DNA of 14,917 bases from GCA-002840305 sp964609365 (GTDB taxonomy: Bacteria; Patescibacteriota; Patescibacteriia; Patescibacteriales; UBA12465). The notes under the pieces are model-generated. The model did not search any database, was not told the DNA's origin, and was given only the letters and a program-made list of their open reading frames with translations. A program made the position numbers and the translations under genes. The stretch spans positions 1-14,917 of the forward strand of contig CAZSRC010000018.1 of NCBI GenBank assembly GCA_964609365.1, in the 5' to 3' direction. Below are positions 1-7,364 of this stretch, in pieces (position 1 is the stretch's first letter; every line of letters starts with the position of its first letter).

Positions 1-2
1 CT

Positions 3-131
3 CATTTTTGGACTACTACAACATCTGACACTAGAGCTTGGTATAGAAGAATTAGGTCTTCTTATGCTGGTATTAGTCGTCATCTAGGATTCAAAGAAAG
101 AGGTTTTTCAGTGCGTTGTTTGAAAGAATAA
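3..131 (+). CDS. C-terminal end of a FISUMP-domain (Fibrobacter succinogenes major paralogous domain) protein, 5' truncated
   Basis: Frame 3 is open from the window edge to the TAA at 129-131 and encodes 42 residues. They begin HFWTTTTSDTRAWYRR and end GFKERGFSVRCLKE. The pattern W(S/T)xT-x-D-x-x-AWYR followed by a terminal GFSVRC(L/V)K(E/D) is characteristic of the end of FISUMP domains. These are found in secreted or surface lipoproteins of unknown biochemical role, often as large paralogous families in Bacteroidota, Fibrobacteres and Patescibacteria. The N-terminus, and therefore any signal peptide, lies outside the window. The 39-bp gap after the stop holds only the promoter of the next gene. 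The family call is recognition from the terminal motif and is fairly secure; function is unknown. Confidence 0.72.
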   Translation, partial: HFWTTTTSDTRAWYRRIRSSYAGISRHLGFKERGFSVRCLKE

Positions 132-135
132 AATG

Positions 136-164
136 TTTCAAATTTTAAATAAATTTGCTATAAT
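136..164 (+). promoter_or_regulatory. Promoter for the histidine kinase gene, extended -10, likely leaderless transcript
   Basis: TGCTATAAT at 156-164 is an extended -10 (TGnTATAAT). A weak -35 (TTTCAA, 136-141) lies 17 bp upstream. A start site about 7 nt after the -10 falls at 170-172, that is on the ATG at 171, so the mRNA would have essentially no leader. No Shine-Dalgarno sequence is present, which agrees with this. The start site is inferred, not observed. Confidence 0.6.
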
Positions 165-170
165 AAAAAT

Positions 171-3113
171 ATGGAAATTTTTAATTTTTCAATTTATTCT
201 CTTCTCTATAGTCTCTCGGCTGTTATTTCTGTTTTGGTTATAATATTAGCCTTTAAAAATAGAGATTCTGGTATTGGTGTTTATTTTTCCTGGTTAATGC
301 TGGCTGTTTTTGCTTGGTCCTTTTTAGCAATTTTTGAAATTTCAGCAATAAATATTAATCATAAAATATTTTTCTCAGAATTAAATTATGTAGGAATAGT
401 TGCTATTCCTGTTTTTTTATTGCTTTTTTCTATATATTATAATGGCTTTAATGAATTATTGAAAAAAAAATATATTATTCTTCTTTTTGTAATACCAGTT
501 ACAACAATTATCCTAGCTATTACAAACTCTTATCACGGATTGATTTGGCAAAAAGTAAATACTTTTTTATTAGCAGATGGAAAAACTTATGCTCTGGTTT
601 ATGAATATGGAAAATGGTTCTGGTGTGTTCATTTGATATATTCTTATATTTTAATAGTTTTGGGTATAGGTTTGTTTTTTAGGGCATTTTTCTTGAGTAA
701 GAAGAGGTATTATCGCCAATCATTTATTGTTTTATTGGGATTTTTTATTCCAATGTTTTCTAGCTTTATTCATGTTTCAGGATTCTCTCCGGTCAATGGT
801 TTAGATATTACAATTATAGCATTTTCTTTTTCTGGAATTTTATTTTTCTGGGCTTTATTTTATGGAAAGTTTTTAGATATTATTCCAATAGCTAGAAGTT
901 TAATAATTGAGAGAATGTTAGATGGAGTTTTAGTGGTCGATAAAAAGGGGCAGATAATAGACTGCAATCCTTTTGCGGCTGATATAATTGGTGTTGAAAA
1001 GAAAAAAATATATTTTAAAAATATAAAGGAAATTTTTCCTTATTGGCCTGAAATGGAAAAAATAATTCTATCTCCAGATAAAATGGGCGTTATTAATATT
1101 AAGGAAAGACCATTATATTTACAAGTTTCAGTTAATTTTTTATATAATAATAAAAGAGATATTTTTGCTTATTTATTTGTTTTGCAAAATATTACTAATC
1201 AAAAAAAATTAGAAGAAATTTTAAAAGAAGAAAAAGAGCAGGCTCAAAATTATTTAAATATAGCTGGTGTTATTTTTTTAGTTTTTGATCAAAATGGTAA
1301 TATTAAACTAATAAATAAAAAAGGACTAGAATTGCTTGATTATAATAATCAAGATGAGCTATTAGAGAAAAACTGGTTTGATAATTTCATTCCAAAAGAA
1401 GACAGGGTTAAAGTTAAAAAAGTTTTTTCTGATATTTTTTCTGGAAAAAAAGAGATTTTTGCACAAAATGAAAACACTGTTATTGATAAAAAGGGAAGAA
1501 AAAAAGTTATTTTATGGAATAATGTGGCAATTAAGGATGAGATGGGTAAGGTTGTTAAAGTTTTAAGTTCAGGAGAGGATATAACTGATAAATATAGAAT
1601 TCAAGAGGCAATGAAAATAAAACACGCTCAAACCAGGGCAGTTATAGAGTCAACTATTGAGGGTGTTTTAGCTGTTGATAAAGATAGAAGAGTTGTTTTA
1701 TATAATGATAATTTTTTAAAATTATTTAGAATAACAAAAGATATTATCAAAACCAAGGACGATAGAGAATTGTTAAAATATGTTTCTCCTCAAATTGAAA
1801 ATTTTAAAGATTTTGAAAAAAAAGTAGGATCCCTATATAAAAGTTCGGAAAAATGGTTTGGTCTTTTAAATTTCAAAGATGGCAGAATTTATGAAGTTTT
1901 TTCTAGTAATTTTAAGGGCCGAGACAATGCTTTGTCTAGAATTTGGTCATTCAGAGATATAACCAATAGAAAAAAAATGGAAAAAGAACTGAGAGATAAT
2001 GAAAAACGTTATCGTTATTTAGCTGAAAGATTTAAGCTAGCAACAGAGTCTGCTTCAATTGGTGTTTGGGAGATGGATCTTGATTCTTCAAAATTTTTTT
2101 GGGATGATCAAATGTATAAAATTTATGAAGTTAGTAAAAATTCTATTGGTAATGATAAATCCGAATGGGAAAAATTAATTCATCCGGAAGATTTAGATTT
2201 TGTTAATTTAGAGTTTGAAAAAGCTATCAAGTTTGGCTATAAGCTGGATTCAGAATTTAGAATTATATGTCCAGATGGTAAAATTAAGTATATCACTACA
2301 TTCGCTAGCGTTATTGGTGATAGTAAAAATAAATTAAATAAAATAGTTGGAGTTAATATTGATATTACAAAAGACAAGCAGGTTGATATGAATAAGTCAG
2401 AATTTATTGCTCTCGCCTCACATCAATTTAGAACTCCACTAACTTCAATGCATTGGTATACAGAGATATTATTATCCGAGGACTCCGGAAAGTTAAATGA
2501 TGATCAAAAAAAATATCTTAATGAAATTTATACTAGTAATATGCATATGGTTAATTTAGTTAATTCTTTATTAAATATTTCTCGTGTTGAGATGGGTACT
2601 TTTGTTATTAATACAGTCCCTTGCGATATTATTGACATATCTAAGAAGGTTATTAAAAATAGCGAAATAATTATAAAAAATAAAGACATCAAGCTTTCTT
2701 CTAGATTTTCTAATAATATTCCAAAAATAAAAGTGGATGAAAAGTTGTTATCATTAGTTTTACAAAATTTATTATCAAATGCTGTTTTTTATTCTGAAAA
2801 CTCTGGCAAGGTATCATTTTCCGTAAAAATGGACGAAAGTGAAAATAATGTTATTTTTAAAATATCTGATAATGGTTGTGGTATTCCAGAAAAACAGCAA
2901 GAGAAAATCTTTTCTAAATTATTTAGAGCTGATAATGTTAAACAAAAAAATGTTAATGGAGTTGGCCTTAGTTTGTATTTATCCAAGGCCATAATTGATT
3001 ATGCTGGCGGAAATATTTATTTTGAATCTAAGGAGGGTAAGGGCACTTCATTTTTTGTTTCAATCCCAGTTTTAGGAATGCGTTCTAGAAAAAAAGGTTT
3101 TAAAATAGTATAA
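171..3113 (+). CDS. Membrane-bound sensor histidine kinase with N-terminal 7TM domain and four PAS domains
   Basis: This 980-residue protein is an autophosphorylating sensor kinase of a two-component system. Residues 1-235 are strongly hydrophobic with about seven membrane segments, in the style of the 7TM histidine-kinase N-terminal domain. Four PAS/PAC modules follow at about 239-355, 360-480, 490-608 and 620-742; the repeated PAC endings NITNQKK, DITDKYR, DITNRKK and DITKDKQ mark them. The HisKA H-box is SHQFRTPLT with the phospho-acceptor at His751. The HATPase_c domain shows an N-box (NLLSNAVFYS, about 866-875), a G1 box (DNGCGIP, about 900) and a G2 box (GVGLSLYLSKAI, about 925). All catalytic boxes look intact. 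No receiver domain or response regulator lies nearby, so the partner must be elsewhere. The holB gene starts 2 bp after its stop. The ligand is not predictable. Confidence 0.93.
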   Translation: MEIFNFSIYSLLYSLSAVISVLVIILAFKNRDSGIGVYFSWLMLAVFAWSFLAIFEISAININHKIFFSELNYVGIVAIPVFLLLFSIYYNGFNELLKKKYIILLFVIPVTTIILAITNSYHGLIWQKVNTFLLADGKTYALVYEYGKWFWCVHLIYSYILIVLGIGLFFRAFFLSKKRYYRQSFIVLLGFFIPMFSSFIHVSGFSPVNGLDITIIAFSFSGILFFWALFYGKFLDIIPIARSLIIERMLDGVLVVDKKGQIIDCNPFAADIIGVEKKKIYFKNIKEIFPYWPEMEKIILSPDKMGVINIKERPLYLQVSVNFLYNNKRDIFAYLFVLQNITNQKKLEEILKEEKEQAQNYLNIAGVIFLVFDQNGNIKLINKKGLELLDYNNQDELLEKNWFDNFIPKEDRVKVKKVFSDIFSGKKEIFAQNENTVIDKKGRKKVILWNNVAIKDEMGKVVKVLSSGEDITDKYRIQEAMKIKHAQTRAVIESTIEGVLAVDKDRRVVLYNDNFLKLFRITKDIIKTKDDRELLKYVSPQIENFKDFEKKVGSLYKSSEKWFGLLNFKDGRIYEVFSSNFKGRDNALSRIWSFRDITNRKKMEKELRDNEKRYRYLAERFKLATESASIGVWEMDLDSSKFFWDDQMYKIYEVSKNSIGNDKSEWEKLIHPEDLDFVNLEFEKAIKFGYKLDSEFRIICPDGKIKYITTFASVIGDSKNKLNKIVGVNIDITKDKQVDMNKSEFIALASHQFRTPLTSMHWYTEILLSEDSGKLNDDQKKYLNEIYTSNMHMVNLVNSLLNISRVEMGTFVINTVPCDIIDISKKVIKNSEIIIKNKDIKLSSRFSNNIPKIKVDEKLLSLVLQNLLSNAVFYSENSGKVSFSVKMDESENNVIFKISDNGCGIPEKQQEKIFSKLFRADNVKQKNVNGVGLSLYLSKAIIDYAGGNIYFESKEGKGTSFFVSIPVLGMRSRKKGFKIV

Positions 3114-3115
3114 TT

Positions 3116-4084
3116 ATGAATTTTAATTGGAATATTTTAGCTAATGAAAATGCTCTTAATTTTTTAGATAAAAGCTTGGAGAGCAATTCTATTGCTAATT
3201 TTTATATATTTTCAGGAATAAAAGATTTGGGTAAATTTTCTTTAGCCAAGGATTTTGTTAAAAATATTTTTTTAAAAGATATTCCAGAATTAGCTCAAAA
3301 AGAAAATTTTCTAGATACCAATAGTGATTTTTTTATAATAGAAAGAGAAGAGGATAAAAAAGAAATTTCAATAAACCAAATTAGAGGGCTAATCAATTCT
3401 TTTAATTCTAGCTCTTTTTTAAATTCCTATAAAATAGCAATAATTAAAGACGCAGAGTATTTAAATGAAAACTCATCCAACGCTTTATTAAAATTATTAG
3501 AAGATTTTAAAAATAAAATTGTAATCATTTTAACCGTTAATGACTTAGATAATCTAGCTCAAACTATTATTTCCAGAGCCCAGGTTGTTAATATTTTTCC
3601 AGTTAAAAATGATTTAATTTATGATAAATTGATTAGGGATTTGTTAGTATCTCCTAGTGTGGCTAAAAAAATAAGCAGACTTTCCGATGGAAAAATATCA
3701 CTAGCATTAAAGTTTCTGCAAGAAGATAATTTTTTAATTGAATATGAGAAAATAATTTTTGATTTCATTAAATTCTTAGAGTCAAACTATTCAGAAAGAG
3801 TTTTTATTATTGACAATACTATAAAAAATTTAAATAATTTTAGTAGTTTAGAATTTTTACAAATCTGGCAAAGTTTTTTAAGAGATTTATTTTTTGCTAA
3901 ATATGGGCAATACGATTTTATTAGAAATGAATTTATTATCGATGAATTAAAAAAGATTGCTCAAAAAAACGAAAATGATCAAAAATTAGTAGAAAAAATT
4001 AAAACAATTAATAATTCTGTAAAATTTCTAGAAGCTAATATAAACTTTCGTTCAGTTTTGGAGTACATTGCAGTAAATATTTAA
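3116..4084 (+). CDS. holB: DNA polymerase III delta' subunit (clamp-loader AAA+ subunit)
   Basis: A 322-residue protein of the DnaX/HolB clamp-loader family, which opens and loads the beta sliding clamp during replication. The start resembles delta' (NWNILANENALNFLDKSL), followed by a degenerate P-loop (GIKDLGKFSLAKDF, about residues 34-47). Next is the conserved block INQIRGLINSF...YKIAIIKDAEYLNENSSNALLKLLED, then the sensor region ending in ISRAQVV, where the family normally has SRCQ. The non-canonical Walker A fits delta', which does not hydrolyse ATP. The four-cysteine zinc module seen in many DnaX/HolB proteins is absent. The C-terminal part is divergent. It follows the histidine kinase by 2 bp and is probably co-transcribed with it, although this pairing suggests no functional link. 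The delta' call is favoured over DnaX because of its length and P-loop. Confidence 0.86.
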   Translation: MNFNWNILANENALNFLDKSLESNSIANFYIFSGIKDLGKFSLAKDFVKNIFLKDIPELAQKENFLDTNSDFFIIEREEDKKEISINQIRGLINSFNSSSFLNSYKIAIIKDAEYLNENSSNALLKLLEDFKNKIVIILTVNDLDNLAQTIISRAQVVNIFPVKNDLIYDKLIRDLLVSPSVAKKISRLSDGKISLALKFLQEDNFLIEYEKIIFDFIKFLESNYSERVFIIDNTIKNLNNFSSLEFLQIWQSFLRDLFFAKYGQYDFIRNEFIIDELKKIAQKNENDQKLVEKIKTINNSVKFLEANINFRSVLEYIAVNI

Positions 4085-4096
4085 ATATTATATAAT
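4068..4096 (+). promoter_or_regulatory. Promoter for the lipoprotein-frr-rseP-hpf-secA operon
   Basis: TTGCAG at 4068-4073 and a perfect TATAAT at 4091-4096 are separated by the optimal 17 bp. The -35 lies inside the last codons of holB. Transcription would begin near 4103, giving a leader of about 54 nt before the ATG at 4157, unlike the near-leaderless layouts elsewhere in the window. Confidence 0.65.
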
Positions 4097-4123
4097 AAAA
4101 TAATAGCTTTTAATATAAAATGA

Positions 4124-4138
4124 CCTATATCAAATAGG
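4124..4138 (+). other. Small hairpin in the leader of the lipoprotein operon
   Basis: CCTAT (4124-4128) pairs with ATAGG (4134-4138) around the loop ATCAA, followed by CTAATTTTT. A 5-bp stem is weak. It could be a poor terminator for the holB unit or a leader structure of the downstream operon; because it lies downstream of the 4068-4096 promoter, the second reading is slightly preferred. Confidence 0.3.
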
Positions 4139-4156
4139 CTAATTTTTAAAAAAAAT

Positions 4157-5263
4157 ATGAAAAAAATTAAATTTATTTTTCCCTTTTTAGCCTTGTTTAT
4201 TTTTTCAGCATGTTCTTTGAATTTTCAGTCAAAAGGTGGTAATTCTTTAGACGGTGGTGTTTTTGCTAGCAATAATAAGGGCGATGTTTGGCGTCAAATG
4301 CCTTTTATTCCAAGTATTTCTGGTGCTCCAGGGAGTATTGCTAATTTAGATGTCCAAAAATTAATCATTGACCCTAGTGATAGCGGTGCTGTTTATTTAT
4401 TAAGTAAGGATGACGGTTTATATTATACATATAATATAGCCAGAGGTTGGAATAAGGTTCTCGCTCTACCAACAAATGTTAGTGTCAATGATGTAGCTAT
4501 AGATGCTAAAGATAAATGTAATTTATTTGTAGCGATGGAAAATAAATTATATAAAAGTGAGGATTGCGGAAGAAGTTTTATTCAAACTTATTTTGATAAT
4601 AATCCCGGAGTGCTGGTATCTGCTGTTGCGGTTGATCATTATAGCTCTAATGCTGTTTATATCGGAACCTCTCGTGGTGATATTCTTCGTAGTCTTGACC
4701 ATGGAGTTAGCTGGAAAGCTATTCAAAGATTAAATGATGGTGTTCAAAAAATATTAATTAACCCCAAGGATAGCCGTTCAGTTCTTGTAGCATCTGTTAA
4801 AAATGGTATTTATAAATTTAATTCTGCTGGTGGAGCAAGTCTAGAACAATTAGAACAGTATAAAAATCAATTTGATAATACTAATTGGACAGATTATAAT
4901 AAAGAATTAAAAGAATTTAGCTTGGGTATAAATTTTAAAGATTTAATTTATTCTCCTTCAGATAATTCCTTAGTCTTAGCTACTGATAAAGTTATTTTAA
5001 GATCGTTTGATGAGGGGAGGAGTTGGTCCAAATTATCTCTTTTAACTCCTGAAAAAGATTCATTTATTAATACCTTAGCTATTAATCCGCAGGATGGCAA
5101 AGAGATTTTTTATTCTACTGATACATCTTTTTATCGCAGTATTGATGGTGGTGTTACCTGGAGTGTTAAAAAATTACCAACTAGTAGAGCCGCTAGTACT
5201 TTATTGATAGATTTTAATAATCCTAATATTATTTATCTAGGTGTTAAAAAAATTAAAAAATAA
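4157..5263 (+). CDS. Lipoprotein with BNR/Asp-box repeats (YCF48/sortilin-like beta-propeller)
   Basis: A 368-residue exported protein. The N-terminus is a lipoprotein-type signal: lysines at 2, 3 and 5, a hydrophobic stretch, then a lipobox-like FSAC with Cys19 as the predicted lipidation site. The mature part contains repeated Asp-box/BNR motifs (S-x-D-x-G-x-(S/T)-W): SEDCGRSF (about 131), SLDHGVSW (about 180), SFDEGRSW (about 283) and SIDGGVTW (about 328), plus weaker ones near 39 and 94. Together they predict a beta-propeller. Such propellers are seen in sialidase-like, sortilin and YCF48/HCF136 assembly proteins. No catalytic residues of a glycosidase can be identified, so a binding or assembly role at the cell surface is more likely. 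It is the first gene of the frr-rseP-hpf-secA operon, 26 bp before frr, and is driven by the promoter at 4068-4096. Confidence 0.8.
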   Translation: MKKIKFIFPFLALFIFSACSLNFQSKGGNSLDGGVFASNNKGDVWRQMPFIPSISGAPGSIANLDVQKLIIDPSDSGAVYLLSKDDGLYYTYNIARGWNKVLALPTNVSVNDVAIDAKDKCNLFVAMENKLYKSEDCGRSFIQTYFDNNPGVLVSAVAVDHYSSNAVYIGTSRGDILRSLDHGVSWKAIQRLNDGVQKILINPKDSRSVLVASVKNGIYKFNSAGGASLEQLEQYKNQFDNTNWTDYNKELKEFSLGINFKDLIYSPSDNSLVLATDKVILRSFDEGRSWSKLSLLTPEKDSFINTLAINPQDGKEIFYSTDTSFYRSIDGGVTWSVKKLPTSRAASTLLIDFNNPNIIYLGVKKIKK

Positions 5264-5289
5264 TAATTTATAATTAAATTTAAAAAAAT

Positions 5290-5844
5290 ATGAATAATTA
5301 CATTCAAAGTAAAAAAGATGAATTAGAAAAAGTTGTGGATTTTTTTAAAAAAGATTTGGCTAGTGTAAAAGTTGGTAGAGCTAATCCAGCTATTTTTGAT
5401 GGAGTTTTTGTTGAGGCTTATGGAGTAAAAAATCCAATGAGCGCAGTAGCTAATGTGTCTGTAAGTGATGCTCGATGTATGATTTTGAGCCCTTGGGACA
5501 AATCAGTTTCAAAGAGTATCGAAAAAGCAGTTGTTGATGCTAATTTAGGAGTTGGTGTTGTTAATGAGGGGGATAAAATTAGAATAAATATTCCTCAAAT
5601 GACCGAAGAAAATAGAATAGATTCAGTTAAAAAAATTAATGAAAAGCAGGAAAAAGCTAAAATTTCAGTTAGACAGATTAGAGATGATATTAAAAATTCT
5701 ATTGAAGAGGCTTTTGATTCTAAGGAGATTGGCGAAGATGATAAATTTAGATTTGTCAAAGAATTAGATGAAGAAATCTCTAAAATAAATGAAGAAATAA
5801 AAGGTATTAGAGATAAAAAAGAAAAAGAATTAATGGAAATTTAA
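5290..5844 (+). CDS. frr: Ribosome recycling factor
   Basis: A 184-residue cytoplasmic protein, the standard RRF length. With EF-G it splits the post-termination ribosome. Recognisable blocks are VGRANPAIFDGVFVEAYG (about 27-44), equivalent to TGRASPxLLDGIxVExYG; the VNEGDKIRINIPQMTEENR strand-turn near 94-112; and the long helical arm VRQIRDDIKNS...EIGEDDKFRFVKELDE with KEKELMEI at the end. The usual RRDA in the arm is replaced by RQIRDD, a modest divergence. In many bacteria frr precedes uppS-cdsA-dxr-rseP; here rseP follows directly with a 25-bp gap, so these lipid and isoprenoid genes are missing from the locus. The upstream spacer is purely A/T with no Shine-Dalgarno sequence; TATAAT at 5269-5274 may be an internal -10 or chance. 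Confidence 0.95.
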   Translation: MNNYIQSKKDELEKVVDFFKKDLASVKVGRANPAIFDGVFVEAYGVKNPMSAVANVSVSDARCMILSPWDKSVSKSIEKAVVDANLGVGVVNEGDKIRINIPQMTEENRIDSVKKINEKQEKAKISVRQIRDDIKNSIEEAFDSKEIGEDDKFRFVKELDEEISKINEEIKGIRDKKEKELMEI

Positions 5845-5869
5845 TTGATTTTTAAATAAAAAATAATTT

Positions 5870-7006
5870 ATGTTTATAACAATTATAGTTTTTTTGGCAG
5901 TACTTTCAATTTTAGTTTTTTTTCATGAGTTTGGTCATTTTTTTGCTGCCAGAAAATTAGGCGTAAAAGCCGATGAATTTGGTTTTGGTTTTCCCCCTAG
6001 AGTTTTTGGTTTTTATAAAAATAAAGATAAAAAATGGAAAAGGGTTTTTGGTAATAAAAAAATAGAAGATAATATTGATACTGTTTATTCTGTAAATTTA
6101 ATACCATTAGGTGGTTTTGTAAAAATAAAAGGGGAGAATGGTCAGGGTAAAAAAGATCCTGATAGTTTTGCTTCCAAAAAGATTTGGAAAAGAGCAGTTA
6201 TTTTATCTTCGGGAGTTTTTATGAATGTTGTTTTAGCTTCAATACTTATTTCCATTGGTTTGATGATTGGTTTTCCTCAGGCAGTTGATAAAGATAATTT
6301 AAAAAATTCAGTTAAAATTAGTGATGAAAAAATTCAAATTGCCCAAGTTTTGCCAGATTCTCCAGCTATAAAAGCTGGAATAAAGGCGGGCGATGTTTTA
6401 TTGTCTATTAATGGACAAGAAGTGAAAAGTGAGGAAAATGTTTCTGAATTTATTTCTAATTCTATAGACCAGGAAATAGTTATTCAGGTTAATCGTTTTA
6501 ATGAAGAGCTAAATTTTTCTCTAGAAGCTGATTTTGTTAATAATTCAGAGCAGAAAATTATTGGAATAGCTTTTTCTCAGACAGCAACAGTTAAGTATCC
6601 TTGGTATTTGGCTATTTGGGAGGGGCTTAAAATGACTATTACTTTATTGTGGGCTATTATTTATGCTTTCTATGATTTAATAAAAAATCTAATAATAGGT
6701 CAGTCAGTGGGCGTTGAAGTAGCTGGGCCTATTGGAATAGCAGATTTAACAGGTCAAATGGCTCGCATGGGTTTTGTTTATTTATTACAGTTTACCGCCC
6801 TATTGTCTTTGAATTTGGCAGTCATTAATTTTTTGCCATTTCCAGCTCTTGATGGAGGTAGATTAGTGTTTTTGTTATTTGAAAAAATTAAAGGAAGACC
6901 CGTAAAAGAAGAACTTGAAGCTGTTTTTCATAATTTAGGTTTTATATTACTAATGGCTCTAGTTGTTTGGGTTACTTTTAAAGATATTTTAAAATTATTT
7001 AATTAA
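5870..7006 (+). CDS. rseP: RseP-type site-2 intramembrane zinc metalloprotease
   Basis: A 378-residue polytopic membrane protease of the M50B family that cuts substrates within the membrane, such as anti-sigma factors or leftover signal peptides. The HExxH zinc motif HEFGH is at residues 19-23 in the first membrane helix, followed by FFAARKLGV. A single PDZ domain occupies about 155-235 (VLPDSPAIKAGIKAGDVLLSI). The C-terminal region carries the third zinc ligand motif in NFLPFPALDGGRLVFLL (about 318-334), followed by a last hydrophobic helix. All active-site elements are present. No sigma/anti-sigma pair is seen in the window, so the substrate is unknown. It lies between frr (25 bp upstream) and hpf (11 bp downstream) in one operon. 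Confidence 0.94.
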   Translation: MFITIIVFLAVLSILVFFHEFGHFFAARKLGVKADEFGFGFPPRVFGFYKNKDKKWKRVFGNKKIEDNIDTVYSVNLIPLGGFVKIKGENGQGKKDPDSFASKKIWKRAVILSSGVFMNVVLASILISIGLMIGFPQAVDKDNLKNSVKISDEKIQIAQVLPDSPAIKAGIKAGDVLLSINGQEVKSEENVSEFISNSIDQEIVIQVNRFNEELNFSLEADFVNNSEQKIIGIAFSQTATVKYPWYLAIWEGLKMTITLLWAIIYAFYDLIKNLIIGQSVGVEVAGPIGIADLTGQMARMGFVYLLQFTALLSLNLAVINFLPFPALDGGRLVFLLFEKIKGRPVKEELEAVFHNLGFILLMALVVWVTFKDILKLFN

Positions 7007-7017
7007 ATTATAAAATT

Positions 7018-7341
7018 ATGCAAGTAAAAATTAAAGCTACAAAAATAGAATTAAGTCCAGACTTAAAAGATTATACCGAGAAAAAAATGAATATGTTGGA
7101 AAAATATTTAGGAGATTTGGTTGTTACAAATTGCGATGTTGAATTAGAGCATGCTATTGTAACTCAAAACAATGGAAAAATTTATCGAGCTGAGGTTAAT
7201 CTGTCTATTCCAGGAACTGTCTTGAGAGTTGAAAAAACTGAAAAAACAATAAATAAAGCTATTGATAAAGTGAAGGATCATTTAGTTTTAATTATTAAAA
7301 AACACAAAGAAAAAATAATTGATAAAAAAAGAGGAAGATAA
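7018..7341 (+). CDS. hpf: Ribosome hibernation-promoting factor, short HPF/RaiA type
   Basis: A 107-residue protein with the beta-alpha-beta-beta-beta-alpha HPF/RaiA fold. It starts MQVKIKATKIELSPDLKDYTEKKMNMLEKYL and ends in the basic helix IDKVKDHLVLIIKKHKEKIIDKKRGR. Family members bind the decoding channel of the 30S subunit and keep ribosomes inactive when growth stops. It is the short form: the C-terminal dimerisation domain of long HPF, which makes 100S dimers alone, is absent. The gene lies 11 bp after rseP and 23 bp before secA; hpf next to secA is a common bacterial arrangement, which supports both calls. Confidence 0.92.
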   Translation: MQVKIKATKIELSPDLKDYTEKKMNMLEKYLGDLVVTNCDVELEHAIVTQNNGKIYRAEVNLSIPGTVLRVEKTEKTINKAIDKVKDHLVLIIKKHKEKIIDKKRGR

Positions 7342-7364
7342 AAAAATAATATAATATTAAAAAT

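Noticed and set aside
3531..3540. TAACCGTTAA resembling the Fic operator half-site inside holB
   Set aside because: A single copy, no inverted partner and within conserved coding sequence; most likely chance.
4124..4138. Intrinsic terminator after holB
   Set aside because: The stem is only 5 bp, the T-run is short and offset, and it lies downstream of a good promoter; recorded as a leader hairpin instead.
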